From Psococerastis gibbosa (taxonomy: Eukaryota > Arthropoda > Insecta > Psocodea > Psocidae), in assembly GCA_963971405.1 (NCBI GenBank), contig OZ020492.1, forward strand, positions 16,894,204 through 16,958,203: 64,000 nt of DNA, in the 5' to 3' direction. This document shows, in pieces, positions 9,947 to 20,982 of this stretch. Both the position numbers and the translations under genes were made by a program. The notes under the pieces are model-generated. The model saw only the letters and a program-made list of their open reading frames with translations, had not been told where the DNA came from and made no database searches. Each line of letters begins with the position of its first letter. Within the stretch, counting starts at the first letter, position 1.

Positions 9947-11060
9947 TCATATTGACTTTTCATGTTCCTGCCATCTTGCGACATCGGTACCCTCCTGTTT
10001 AGTGGCAGGATCCGCTATTCCCAAGACGTCAAATGACCACAGTGTTTCAACGGTACTGTGTAGACTCAACGAAATTAACAAATTACAGTTATTCTCAGTT
10101 AATTTTACTTCTCCACTCCCCACAAGCGTCCACCCTAGATGGGTTTCTATTGCTACAGGACCTACGGTAGTCTCAAATTTATTTCCTGTCATAAACCTAT
10201 CATAATAGTCTGCACTGATTAATATGTCAATGTGTGACAAGTTACCTGTATTATTTGTGTCAGACAAATATGAGGAGCTTGGTTACAAACGTGGCCAACT
10301 CCATTTTTTTACAAAATGGGGTTTGGTCCGACCTTGCAGAAAATTTTAATGTCCACCTGCACGTTGTAAAATAAAGTGACAAATGCAGCCAGATTACGCA
10401 CAGAAGCGCTGAGAAGTCTAGGGTTACCTATAAACTTAATGCAATTTTCAACAGGAAATCAACTCTCCTGAAAAATTCTACAACTTGGAGTTGACCATGT
10501 TTGTAAACAGCCTCCTCATATATACCTTCCTGTGTTAAGCGCTGGGTAACAGTTTGTCAACTAATGGTATATTACCACAAATATTTTCCATGGCACCTGC
10601 CCTAAAATTCCACACAACATTATCCTTCAAATTCAAAATTAATGTCGTATAAATTAATTTTACTTGTTTGAAGCTCCTGGCCTCCAAAAACACCCTGAAG
10701 TAAACATTTTGAAGTTACCGGCTTTGCACCAATTTGTTTTATTAAGGAATTTATAATATAGAACCATTGACTCCCCGAGTCAAATAAAGCTCTGGCTTTA
10801 ATCCAGCCATTCTCACTTTTAATCCTCAATTTTACAAGCTTGTAAATATGCCTCGTCAATACCAGTGACTGTATTGGATAAAGTTGTATTTTTATTGTTC
10901 TTCTCTTCAGGCTGACATAATAGTATAATTTGGTGCTTCTTAGAGCGACAGATTTTGCATTGTGTGTAGCGTAGACTTACAATTAATAAGCAGGTGTTAG
11001 CCCACTCTTAGACATCGAAAGCATCGAAAGCATGCCCACTGCTCTTTGCAGTACTTAATA
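9947..11060 (-). mobile_element. BEL/Pao-like retrotransposon fossil
   Basis: Old minus-strand fragment. From 5' to 3' on the minus strand it shows a gag-end zinc-knuckle-like piece (about 11060-10860), an aspartic-protease-like region with the ALFDSGSQ motif (10859-10620, DUF1758 type), and the linker before reverse transcriptase (HIDILISADYY, then GPVAIETHLGWTLVGSG, 10240-10110). Reverse transcriptase, integrase and LTRs are not present. It is broken in several places and is interrupted by the MITE at 10271-10518. The gag-end piece is also present at 3743-3990. Confidence 0.7.
10271..10518. mobile_element. MITE with TA target duplication
   Basis: A 248 bp non-coding element with imperfect ~35 bp terminal inverted repeats (TGAGGAG..TGG.TACAAAC.TGG.CAACTCCA) flanked on both sides by TA (10269-10270 and 10519-10520). 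TA duplication fits the Tc1/mariner-pogo group. It splits the BEL/Pao fossil and is therefore younger than it. Confidence 0.75.
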
Positions 11061-11245
11061 CGTTCTGCTACCTTCATCTTAGTTGCCTCCCCATCGTCTT
11101 CTGGAGCTGAATCGACGTAGCAGGCATGAGTTTGAAGCAGAAGTATTTAAGGAGATTTTCTGCCCAAATTACTATCATCATCAAAATAGGCTAACCAAAC
11201 CATATAACACATAACACATGTGTTACTTTTTAAATAGGTATTTGA

Positions 11246-12212
11246 GGAAATTAATCGAAACTCCAATCCAAATTGTCTATGGAAATGTTTGACATTCGGT
11301 GGGAGCCTCTACTTCAACAGTCAACAAAGAAAAAAAAATAGTTTGGGAGAGTATGCATGAGTTGTTGGGGTTTCGATGAAGGAGAACAGGTTCGACTTGA
11401 AGTCTTCGCGATTTCCTCCGCGTCTTCAAGATCTGAATCAACGTAGCAGGCAGGAGTTCGAGGCCGAAGTATATAAGGAGATTTTCTGCCCAAATTACTA
11501 TCATCATCAAATCGGCTAACTAAACCGTATAACATACAACACATATGTTACTTTTTAAATAGGTACTTGTGGAGATTAATCAATACTCCAATCCAAATTG
11601 TCTATGGAAATGTTTGACATTCGGTGGGAGCCTCTACTTCAACAGTCAACAAAGAAAAAAAAATAGTTTGGGAGAGTATGCATGAGTTGTTGGGGTTTCG
11701 ATGAAGGAGAACAGGTTCGACTTGAAGTCTTCGCGATTTCCTCCGCGTCTTCAAGATCTGAATCAACGTAGCAGGCAGGAGTTCGAGGCCGAAGTATATA
11801 AGGAGATTTTCTGCCCAAATTACTATCATCATCAAATCGGCTAACTAAACCGTATAACATACAACACATATGTTACTTTTTAAATAGGTATTTGTGGAGA
11901 GTAATCAATACTCCAATCCAAATTGTCTATGGAAATGTCTGCCATTCGGTGGGTGCCTCTACTTCTACAGTCAATAAAGAAAAAAAAATAGTTTGGGAGA
12001 GTATGCATGAGTTGTAGGGGTTTCGATGAAGGAGTACATGTTCCACTCGAAGTCTTCGCGATTTCCTCCTCGTCTTCAGGATCTGAATCGACGTAGCAGG
12101 CAGGAGTTCGAGGCTGAAGTATATAAGGAGATTTTCTGTCCAAATTATTATCATCATTAAATCGGCTAACTAAACCATATAACATGTAACGCATATGTTA
12201 CTTTTTAAAGAG
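11246..12212 (-). repeat. 325 bp tandem array, three units
   Basis: Units begin at about 11246, 11571 and 11896 (325 bp apart). Units 1 and 2 are nearly identical; unit 3 has drifted. Each unit has the core repeat and, on the minus strand, the acidic peptide RTPACYVDSDLEDAEEIAK or PACYVDSDPEDEEEIAK followed by a Ser/Thr-rich tail. Diverged relatives are at 3985-4475. Whether the peptide was ever translated is unknown. Confidence 0.9.
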
Positions 12213-12446
12213 GTATGGTTTTATAAAACCCTGAAGACAATACAGGCGTGGCATTATCTTCAAATTTTAACAAGACTGTAGTTCCAGTTTGGAATACTTG
12301 TGAAATCTGTAATTGTAATATGTGTTGCACATTGTCACACAGGTACCTACTGCTTGGTTCATATTAGTATAATTGGGTCTAAATCAACAAATACTGACCG
12401 CAGTAGAATGGGACGAATTAAGCTTACAGACAGAGGTACGTTTCCA

Positions 12447-12453
12447 GGCATGG

Positions 12454-12487
<34 letters not shown>

Positions 12488-12862
12488 TAGAGGGTTGAGC
12501 TGACATAGGTCTGGGGACCCTTTGAACAGCATAATTATTGGGATCACATCCCAATCATTCAAACTATGCCCTTAGCCAATTAATTAACTGTTGAAAAACA
12601 GCAGCTTAACCTTGTTAGCGAAGACAACCATGTCCTTCAATGGCAAGTCAATCAGATCGACTTGGTCGATGTAGGCAGCCCCAAAACAGTCCAACCGCGC
12701 CCGCCACAGGGCTGGACAGTGCCCAACCACGTGCTCCGCGGTTTCGTCAGACCCAATTTGGCCATGTGGGCTCTGAACAAACAGGCATGGCATACGAATG
12801 CTTAGAAATGCGATCAGCAATTTTAACATGTCAAATGACATGTTAGTATTAACGTGTTGCAC
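12447..12862 (-). mobile_element. I-like LINE 3' end with (TAA)n tail
   Basis: Minus strand: GSDETAEHVVGHCPALWRAR followed by LPLKDMVVFANKVKLLFF and a stop at about 12584. This is the His-Cys tail typical of non-LTR retrotransposon C-termini. About 100 bp of 3' UTR follows and then twelve or so TAA repeats (12453-12488). A TAA-repeat tail is characteristic of the I clade. 5'-truncated, as usual for LINE copies. Confidence 0.7.
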
Positions 12863-13140
12863 CTGATGACTGAAAACTGAATGACAAGAAACTATTGTCG
12901 ACTACACAAAGTGGCAATCAAAGCGTTTTGTCTTTAAATTGTAATTTAACTTCCGCACATCCCAAAGGAACAATTGTAGTTAACTTCCGTATGTTGAGAT
13001 GGTTTCTGTAGTTGGTAGTAATACCGGAATCTAACTTGGAATCCAGCATGCTTTCGTTTTATGTAAATGTCACGTGTATTATTATCAAGACGCAATTTTG
13101 TCTAACGATTGTTTACAATCTAATTAGCAACAAAAATTGT
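12782..13140 (+). repeat. second copy of the 2.25-2.62 kb segment
   Basis: Collinear with 2252-2620 (see that entry), including the ttccgtatgttgaga block and the following core repeat. It begins inside the LINE tail fragment, so the LINE C-terminal text at 12782-12860 may have travelled as part of this repeat: the 2.25 kb copy also starts with the same gcatac phrase. Confidence 0.6.
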
Positions 13141-13290
13141 GGAAATTAATGAAAACTCCAATCCAAATTGCCTATGGAAATGTCGGCCAATCGGTGGGTG
13201 CCTCTACTACAACAGTCAACAAAGAAAAGAAAAAATAGTTTTGGCCGATTTTTTTCTGATGAGTCCAAAGAAACTAATGTTCTTGAACAC
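13137..13290 (-). repeat. single core-repeat copy
   Basis: Carries GTGGAAATTAATGAAAACTCC, cggtgggtgcctctact and an A-rich run followed by ttggccgat. This is the last core copy in the window, closing the 0.7-13.3 kb repeat district. Confidence 0.7.
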
Positions 13291-13584
13291 AAAGGTTTCA
13301 CGCGTATCATCATGCTTTGTAGCTTTGTAACAGAATAATTCAAAAACACTCTCGACCTCAGTTGATCAGAAAGGTCCCTTAAGCGGAACGAACATTAGCC
13401 GTTCGCTTTGCACGAGAATTCCAAATATACCGTAAAATCCATGCAAATACACGATTTAGTCTAGTCAGAGAGCTAAGCCGGACGATAAAAAGTTGTTCAA
13501 AATCATCTTCGTCCTCTTGATTGACAATGTTATAGTCTTTTCTACTTTTAAAACTGTTATTTCAAAGTTAACAACAATAATAAT

Positions 13585-13672
13585 CGGTGGGGACACCACC
13601 TAAGTCTTGAATGTCTGCTACCACGTCACCGTTTTTGTAAATAGCCCTAGCCGGTCGATGGAATGGGCGCCT
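13585..13672. mobile_element. half of a double-TIR hairpin MITE
   Basis: Matches the right arm of the elements at 15031 and 19116: taagtcttgaatgtctgct, accacgtcaccg, ccctagccggtcgatgg, ggcgcctta. The left arm is missing, so this is a truncated copy. Confidence 0.7.
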
Positions 13673-13875
13673 TAGGCCATTGTTTAGGTCACGAGGGTTA
13701 ATTCAAGTTGAAGATTGTGTGGCAGTAGTATCACATTCTACCGGGCTGCTGTGTTCAAAATTTTGCACTAGCGAATCAAACGAGATCTTGAGTGTTTTTT
13801 TTAACAAAAATCTGAAAATTGATTTATGATTACTTCGTACCATATTTAGGAAACTGCAGTTACACCTTATAGTAA

Positions 13876-13973
13876 GGCGGCTATTCCACCGACGTCGTTT
13901 TTACTTATTAATGATGTCTGCTACCACGTCATGCACATGCACATTGAAAAACGACGTCGGTGGAATAGCCGCC
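13876..13973. mobile_element. 98 bp hairpin MITE, Harbinger-like
   Basis: Terminal inverted repeats of 27 bp (GGCGGCTATTCCACCGACGT and on) flanked by TAA on both sides (13873-13875, 13974-13976). A 3 bp TTA/TAA duplication is the signature of PIF/Harbinger. The interior holds the phrase gtctgctaccacgtca that all MITEs of this cluster share. Confidence 0.85.
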
Positions 13974-14461
13974 TAAATAAAACCCAATAGGTAACGAATA
14001 TAAATAAATAGTACCATTCAATGAGCAAATGTAGCCTATATATTAAACTCAGAGAGAATTTTTTTATTTTTATTTTTTTAAAAGGTTAAATCGCATACAA
14101 ACAATTTAATGAATGTATCCGATTAACATCTTTAGTCGCCTCATTAAGTCACCTAATAGGTACTTGTGTCGAGTTACGACATTTCTCCGACTGCAAGGTG
14201 AGTAGATACTTGCACTAGTTTTTTTTTTTTTTTAAGGTTAATCCCATACAAACAATTCAATGAATGTATCCGATTGACCTCTTCAGTCCTTCAGTCGCCT
14301 CACTAAGTTACCTAATATAGGTACTTGTGTCGAGTAACGACACGTCTCCGATCGCATGGCGTGTAGAGACTCGCACATGTGCAAGCACGCTACCACCTGG
14401 CCATCGAAGTCTATGTCGAAGTACAAGCACGCCTAAAGTATAATAATTGGCAAGCGCATTA

Positions 14462-14856
14462 GGCGCGGTTTCCACCGACCTCTAAGTGCAAAATACACAT
14501 ACGGTGACGTGGTAGCAGATATCATTAATAAAGGTGGGGTTTCCACCGACCTCTCATTGCAGAATGCAAATGACATTGACGGAAATTTTTGTTTCACTCT
14601 ATGCCAGAGTTAAAATTGATCAATGATCATAGAGTAAAATCACGAACGAACAAACTACAATTAAAAAATTGCGTCATGGGATATGTTAATAACAAACATT
14701 TTAATAGATTTCTATAAAAAGAAAAATTTAAATTTCCGTCAATGTCATTTGCATTCTGCAATGAGAGGTCGGTGGAAACCCCGCCTTTATTAATGATATC
14801 TGCTACCACGTCACCGTATGTGTATTTTGCACTTAGAGGTCGGTGGAAACCGCGCC
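14462..14856. mobile_element. 395 bp double-TIR hairpin MITE
   Basis: Flanked by TTA on both sides (14459-14461, 14857-14859). Each arm starts with GGCGCGGTTTCCACCGACCT, continues about 70 bp, then repeats a near-identical terminal motif (GGTGGGGTTTCCACCGACCT) at 14533 and, inverted, at 14785. The arms together are about 160 bp, with a loop of some 75 bp. No long ORF. Confidence 0.85.
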
Positions 14857-15030
14857 TTAACGTAAGATGCATGCCACCGAAAGACAGCAGACGGTAAACT
14901 TGTCTGAGTATGGTACGTTTACCTTGATATGTATTAATTCAATCAATTGCTTTGCAGGGTTAGCCAATGTTTTATATCAAACCAGCAAAAAGACCTAAGA
15001 CTAAGACTGCGTATAAAACCATATGCTTAA

Positions 15031-15413
15031 GGCGCCCATTCCATTGACCGGCTAGGGCTATTTCCAACAACGGTGACGTGGTAGCAGACATTCAAGACAT
15101 AGGTTGCGTATCCACCGAACTCGCATTGCAGAATGCAAATGACATTGACGGAATTAGAATTTTCCTTTTTATAGAAATCTATTAAAATGTTTGTACTTAA
15201 CATATCTCATGACGCCATTTTTTAATTTTAGTTTGTTTGTTTGTGATTTTACTGTATGATAATTGATCAATTTTAACTATGGCATAAAGGAAAATAAACA
15301 TTTCCGTCAATTCTGCAATGCGAGGTCGGTGGAAACGCCACCTAAGTCTTGAATGTCTGCTACCACGTCACCGTTGTTGGAAATAGCCCTAGCCGGTCAA
15401 TGGAATGGGCACC
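15031..15413. mobile_element. 383 bp double-TIR hairpin MITE
   Basis: Same architecture as 14462-14856. Outer ends GGCGCCCATTCCATTGACCG, inner motif GGTTGCGTATCCACCGAACT at about 15094 and its inverted partner near 15350. TAA flanks on both sides (15028-15030, 15414-15416). More diverged than the copy at 19116. Confidence 0.8.
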
Positions 15414-15419
15414 TAAAAC

Positions 15420-16890
15420 CCATTTGGCCTGCGATTGCCTGTGATTGACTACTCAAGAACCTTTGTAAAGTAAACTAATTACAGAATTATAAGACCTTTC
15501 CGTTTCAACTCACTTCTGGCTTCTATTCATGAAATACTAAATAATTATTCCTACTACAAGTCTCACATTATGTCGAATTTTTTCCAATCGCAGGTCACCC
15601 GGGGGGGGGGGGTGTTGAATTAATGTAAGAAGGTGATTTATGTAATGAAGAAAAAACAAAATTATATAATAAGTAGTTTATAAGTATCAGAAACATTTAT
15701 TTTAGTCAAAAATTCACTTGACAGAAACTCGAAGTTAGGCATTACTTTGAACTTATTTTTTAAATAAAAGCAGTAAGTATTTTTTTTCGCATGGCTCACC
15801 ATTTGGGAACCCCTGCTCTGGCTGATATCGAACAGGAGAAATCTGTTTCTGTCGCCATAGAAAATCATATTCCACGGGATTCTCAGACTCTGCCTCAGCA
15901 GAATCGGAAGCCGCGTCGGCGATGGTATTTGGCTGGAATGATGGGATTCTACTTTTTCTACGTTCTAGGGCACATGAGAAAAATAAACATATACGTCATG
16001 AAACATTGTTGTTAATGTCGCAATGGCATAGGCAATAATATACAGTACTATAGTGCTTTGCCATTGTAACGAACTTCTCAATATTGATTTCAAAAACCTA
16101 TGTACCGCTGAATCTGGAGATGGGGCTAATCACATCCCCTTCACAACAGTACCATATGTGTACTTCATTGTGATGCTGCTGGGGATATGGAAGTCCCGAC
16201 CAGAGACACTAAGTTTAACAAAATCTCGGGGGGGGGGGGGGGGGGGAAGAAATAATCCTCCATCATGTCACACAGCTTGACATATGCCCATGGGCGGAGA
16301 AAACATAAATCCAGCCCTGGCTACACGTGATCGCTGAAAGGCAGTGGATAATGTCAAAATAAACGTTCAGCAATACAGGACACGGGAATTGCCATTAGAC
16401 ATATTATTATGACCCTGACATACTCTGGAAATACACAACAGTTACCTACATTGCTGAAGATATCATGATTACATGGAATAAATGTATGCATCATATTTTC
16501 ACGTATACCTAATTATCCGTTATTTTTCCAGCATCTGCACCTTGGTGATTGGCTCTTCTTCTAGAAGATTTGGGGTGGCCATGGTGTCACCTGTAAGGCT
16601 GTAAACCTCTGTACCGTGGCGATTGTCTCTCTTAGATGATCGGGGGTGGCCATGGTGAACCTGTAAGGCTGTAAACCTCTTATTAAGACTGACACCCACT
16701 TGGTCAACTAGCTGGTAACGGTTCTCTTTGGGAAATACAGTGTTTGTATACACTATATCGTACATTAATGGCAGTGAGCCGAGCACAGCAAAATGAGAAC
16801 TATGGATGTGATGCGCGTTGGCAAGCTTGGGACTTGACTAAAAATTTGTACGAACACCGTCCCAGTAGCTACTAGCAAAATATTATGAAC
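15420..16890. other. unassigned stretch with G-tracts
   Basis: Contains poly-G runs at about 15600 and 16229 and a hAT-end-like phrase (TGGCTACACGTG) near 16318. At 16560-16680 there are two tandem ~65 bp copies of a gtggccatggtg…ctgtaaggctgtaaacctct block, minus-strand coding-like but unrecognised. A 74-codon plus-strand frame at 15791-16015 has an Arg-rich stretch before a hydrophobic segment (RKPRRRWYLAGMMGFYFFYV); I cannot assign it. Confidence 0.3.
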
Positions 16891-16896
16891 TGTGCC

Positions 16897-17116
16897 TTCT
16901 GCTATTCCACCGACGTGGATTTTTAATGTGAATGTGTCATGACGTGGTAGCAGACATCATTAATAAGTCTCTGCCATATTTTAAGGAGACTATTATGTAG
17001 ATACTTAACTTATCTATTGTAAATTAAGTTATAATATGGTAGAGACTTATTAATGATGTCTGCTACCACGTCATGACACATTCACATTGAAAATCCACGT
17101 CGGTGGAATAGCCGCC
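16897..17116. mobile_element. 220 bp hairpin MITE with inner hairpin
   Basis: Arms read CTATTCCACCGACGTGGATT then cgtggtagcagacatcattaat, inverted at 17039-17116. A second inverted repeat (AGTCTCTGCCATATT) sits inside them around an AT-rich loop. The left end has drifted (TTCTG for GGCGG) and no target duplication is visible. Confidence 0.7.
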
Positions 17117-17119
17117 TCG

Positions 17120-17990
17120 GCAACTTGTTGTAAGTTGAATTTGTCAGCCATTTATGGCTGATATGAAAAGAACTTGACTCACTCGTATGGTTAAAATGAA
17201 TTTATGCCAATCCATGTTACATCCCACAGGTTTCAGAGTCTGGCAGGAGTAGAGCCGTACCCACTAGAAATGCATCGGTCAGAACTGTGCCATCGCCATG
17301 TCCCAATGCAACAGATCGAACACTCCATCGGAAACGGCCCTAAATCAAGAAGACTTCAAAGGACTCTGGGCTGCTCAATGACAGGTGGATGGAGGAGGTG
17401 AACCGGCCACGCAGACCTCACTAGTTGCGAAGATGGACTGGAGGACCAACCAATTGAGGTCTAACGTATTCGTACATCGACCGCCCCAGACTTCTCAGAC
17501 ATGTATGCGACACTTTTAGGCATGTAAGTGGCATCACGGACATTTCTTACCTGTTAGGAAAGAATCAGGCGTTTCATCTTTTTTGCCTAATATCTTCAGT
17601 GGGTTTGTTTGTTTATTTTTTTAATGGACTTTTCATGGACCCAGGCCTACTCGTACTTATAGTGGCTCATAGATCCCTTGTTCAATGCCAACCATGGATT
17701 TTGCACCTTATGTGTATTGTTTCGGTATGAGTTTTCATTCATTAGCAAACTGGTACCTATACCTACACCGGCTACAAGCGATAATGCACAAGCTGAGACA
17801 AGCTTACCATTGACGCAATGAAACAGGCGAAACCATGACTTAACCAAGCACATAGATACGAGTCGATTGAACACAATGCTATATTGGTTTTTGTCGACTA
17901 CGCGTATATAAGTTTATAATATTTTCCTTATTATATTAGTTCATTATTATATTATTATGGCGCATAACTCTGTTATTCCAGTGTTGACCG
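17120..17990. other. unassigned stretch
   Basis: A GC-richer block at 17210-17480 with no recognisable domain in any frame, then AT-rich sequence. No terminal repeats or RNA gene found. Confidence 0.25.
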
Positions 17991-17998
17991 AACAATGC

Positions 17999-18828
17999 AA
18001 AAGAACCGGTCCGAGTTTACTCGAACATGCTTCCCAATTTATAAAAATTAGTAGATAGAGAAATTTCATGGTAAATAATTTTCCTATGGTTAAATTTCCG
18101 ATATCTCGGGGGGGGGGGGGAGGGGGTTGCCCACCTGACGTCACTAGAGGTGAGGTAAATTCATACATTACCACACAGCAATACTGGCAGGGCACGCAAT
18201 GCGTTTGAGCGTGAATTTTCTATCATTTAAAAAAAAAAAAAAACATTTTTTTTTACAAATCCAAATACTTTTCTGGGAAGGCAACCTGTCAGATTTCGTT
18301 ACTCAATTTAACACCTAAAACATACCTAAAAGTAGAAATCATCGACAGAAAGGTTTCGCAGAAAAATTATTTTTTAGTCATTTTTCATTAAAATTTGGTT
18401 ATTTTTATTTTTTTACCCCCCGAAGCAAACTATCAAGGGGCAAGCGACCCCCCGCATTTTATCAACATTAATAACAACTACAATATATGTGAATTCAAAA
18501 GAAATCGTTGGAGCCGTTTTTGGGAAATAATTTTTTTAGATGTTTTTTTGGAGTTTTTTGAGAATACAACCCCCCCAAATTGAGTTAGCTCCAAATAAAA
18601 AAAACAATTTCCGAGGTATGATTTTTGTGAACCTGTATGCCAAATTTCATCTAAATTGACCTAGTAGTTTGCCCGGAAATCGACGCACAGACAGACAGAC
18701 ATTTCGTAAAAACCACTTTTTTGAGTTCCTGGGACCTTAAAACGTGTAAATCCGTTGAAATCTCGGAATCAAAAATTTCGACCGTCACAAAGCTTTCCTT
18801 ATACTAGGCTACGTATAAATTGGAAAGC
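17999..18828 (+). repeat. ~850 bp interspersed repeat, copy 1
   Basis: Starts at aagaaccggtccgagtttac, then GCTTCCCAATTTATA, a poly-G tract at 18108, an acccccgaagcaaactatc block, an acagacagacagacatttcg block, and ends ATAAATTGGAAAGC. The termini are thus a short inverted repeat (GCTTTCCAATTTATA in better copies). Two further copies lie at 20983-21845 and, inverted, 52684-53539. No transposase; class unresolved. Confidence 0.75.
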
Positions 18829-19115
18829 AATAAATTGGAAAGCAAAAAACATGTCTTCTTTCTCTATTGCAGATTTCCTGCCTGTTTCACCTGTAATAAT
18901 TGGATTGGGCTAGCCTACAGCTAACGAAACAAAGCACGGGACGCTGAAATACCTGTAACTACTTCAACTACTGTCGAAAATGTCCAATTGCGAGAGAACA
19001 ACCAATAACATATAACAATAACAATAATAAAGTAATTATTTAAATTCTTGACTACGTCTAGTTCATCTAAGCTAAGACTACCACTACTCCTCAAAGTTAG
19101 AAAGCATTTTTGTTA

Positions 19116-19507
19116 GGCGAGGTTTCCACCGACCGGCTAGGGCTAAATACAAATACGGTGACGTGGTAACAGACATTCAAGACTTAGGCGGGGTTTCCAC
19201 CGACCTCACATTGCAGAATGCAAATGACATTGACGGAAATGTTTGTTTTACTCTATGTCATAGTTAAAGTTGATCAATGATCATAGAGTAAAATCACAAA
19301 CAAACTAAAATTAAAAAAATTGCGTCATGGGATATGATAATAACAAACATTTTAATAGATTTCTATAAAAAGAAAAATTCTAATTTCCGTCAATGTCATT
19401 TCCATTCTGCAATGCGAGATCGGTGGAAACCCCACCTAAGTCTTGAATGTCTGTTACCACGTCACCGTATTTGTATTTAGCCCTAGCCGGTCGGTGGAAA
19501 CGGCGCC
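19116..19507. mobile_element. 392 bp double-TIR hairpin MITE
   Basis: TTA on both sides (19113-19115, 19508-19510). Outer ends GGCGAGGTTTCCACCGACCG and its inverse; the inner motif GGCGGGGTTTCCACCGACCT starts near 19188 and is mirrored near 19434. The interior (gcaaatgacattgacggaaa, then an AT-rich loop with tgatcaatgatcatagag) closely matches the loop of 14462-14856. It is the best-conserved of the three double-TIR copies. Confidence 0.85.
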
Positions 19508-19660
19508 TTAGTCCTATTTCTATTTGCCGAAGAGGCATATTCAGGAAAAGAATCATTCATTATAGCCTAAGTATAATTCCACAGTTAAAGTAAGCAACTT
19601 ACTATGTGACGGATAAGAAGACCTGATAGCTTCTCTTCAATAAAGACAAATCAAGACATG

Positions 19661-19830
19661 TAGAGTAGTGGTACAGACTCTGACTTTCACCCGAAAGGTT
19701 GCTGGTTCGAGTAATACACTTCCTACATTTTCTGGCCATGCTTCGGAGGGCATGTAAAGCAGGCAGTCCAGGGCCTTTCTAATTGAGTGTAACTCCGCTA
19801 GGTTGGCTTAGTAATAGAACAAAAATTCCT
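19661..19830 (+). mobile_element. tRNA-derived SINE, copy 1
   Basis: A tRNA-like head (tagagtagtggtacagactc, then ggttgctGGTTCGAGTaa, a B-box-like RNA polymerase III promoter element) is followed by an unrelated body (ttctggccatgc, ggcatgtaaagc, aactccgctaggttggctta, gtaatagaac). The copy at 20613-20775 is the same element inverted. Its B box is closer to consensus there (GGTTCGAGTCC). Confidence 0.75.
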
Positions 19831-20612
19831 TATTTATTTATTTTATTTTATAAATTATTAAGTGTGGTAATTTATAATTAAAGCAGAAAAATGTGTTCCG
19901 GGCAGTTCAGTCGGTTGCAGTAGAAACATCATAAGGTTTACAGGTTCAGGACAGGAACTGCCAATAATTACCATTAATTAGCTCGGACATGCATCTAGTG
20001 AAAGCATTGCGTTGGACTTATTAGAGATTCTTGTAGTAAGCCATTTTGTTTATTTTATTTATGATGCCTAGGAGGGTTTTGAGAAGTGAAGAAAGGCATA
20101 TTATTACAAATGTTACAAAGTTGAATGTTACTAATACTGTGAGGAGTAGCAAAGCTACCTGCGGGCCTACTATGGCGAGTAGTATTACCTTATTCTTAGG
20201 GTCAAAAATTAAAACAAAGCAATGTTGAACAGCACTTCCCAATTTAAAATTATCTTGTTTGCATTTTTAATACATTAAGATTAAAAACAGTCGCCATATT
20301 AAGCTCGCAGCTCAAAAACCTTCTTTTGAAAAGGGCTGCTGAAAGTGTTGACGTGTCTGTATCTACAAATTAATCTCATCAAAAAACAAGTAACGCAGCG
20401 TAACTCCAGTGGTTCAAAATTGCCGACGCCGGGTAAGGAAAGGAAGGCGTTCCAGGGAAAATAAACAATTCTATTATTTCGATCTTCGTGCAATTAGAAA
20501 TAAAGTTCTTTCTTACTATACCGTTAAAAAAGAGATGACAAAGTTAAACAAACAAAAAACTTGTTTGCTGAATAAAAAATAAAAGAAATAAATAAATATT
20601 CACTTTTTTGTA
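19831..20612. other. AT-rich stretch with a weak ORF
   Basis: Holds a short plus-strand frame (from 20063, MPRRVLRSEERHIITNV) that resembles the opening of IS630/Tc1-like transposases in insects, but it is too short to call. A tRNA-like phrase near 19900-19960 (cagttcagtcggttgcag, then GGTTCAGGAC) is too weak to name. Confidence 0.25.
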
Positions 20613-20775
20613 CTATGTTCTATTACCAAGCCAACAAAGCGGAGTTAGGGGTATAAAGCCCTCTCTTACAGTCCACTTGGAAGACCCAGGACCGCCGGCT
20701 TTACATGCCCTCCCAAACAAAGCCAGAAAATGTAGCAAGTGTGGGACTCGAACCAGAAACCTTTCGGGTGAAAGA
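20613..20775 (-). mobile_element. tRNA-derived SINE, copy 2
   Basis: Inverse copy of 19661-19830. On the minus strand: ctttcacccgaaaggtttct, then GGTTCGAGTCC, tacattttctggctttg, gggcatgtaaagc, actccgctttgttggcttgg, taatagaac. It diverges from copy 1 mainly in the middle, consistent with independent old insertions. Confidence 0.75.
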
Positions 20776-20982
20776 AGAGGAAGTGCTTTGTCGATGCCGC
20801 GGGGAAAAGTTGGAGGTGGCATTTCATTTTCTAACGGATTAATGTGCAGCTCTCAGCCAATTAGGGTTCCTTCGCTGCGACTCACCCGTGAAACTGGACT
20901 ATGAGACCTTTAAAAGGGGCAATACTTGGAGCTCTATGGACATGTAGTGTGCGGTCACCACATAACCAACAATAATAATAAA

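Noticed and set aside
14533-14785. Inner hairpin as a separate MITE nested in the outer one
   Set aside because: Its flanks are mirror images, not a direct 3 bp duplication, and three composites share the same arrangement; described as a double-TIR element.
15591-15815. hAT MITE between caggtcaccc and tgggaacccctg
   Set aside because: The right end looks like a hAT terminus, but the left end does not match well and there is no 8 bp duplication.
19895-19965. tRNA gene or SINE head
   Set aside because: Only loose A- and B-box-like phrases; no cloverleaf I could fold by eye.
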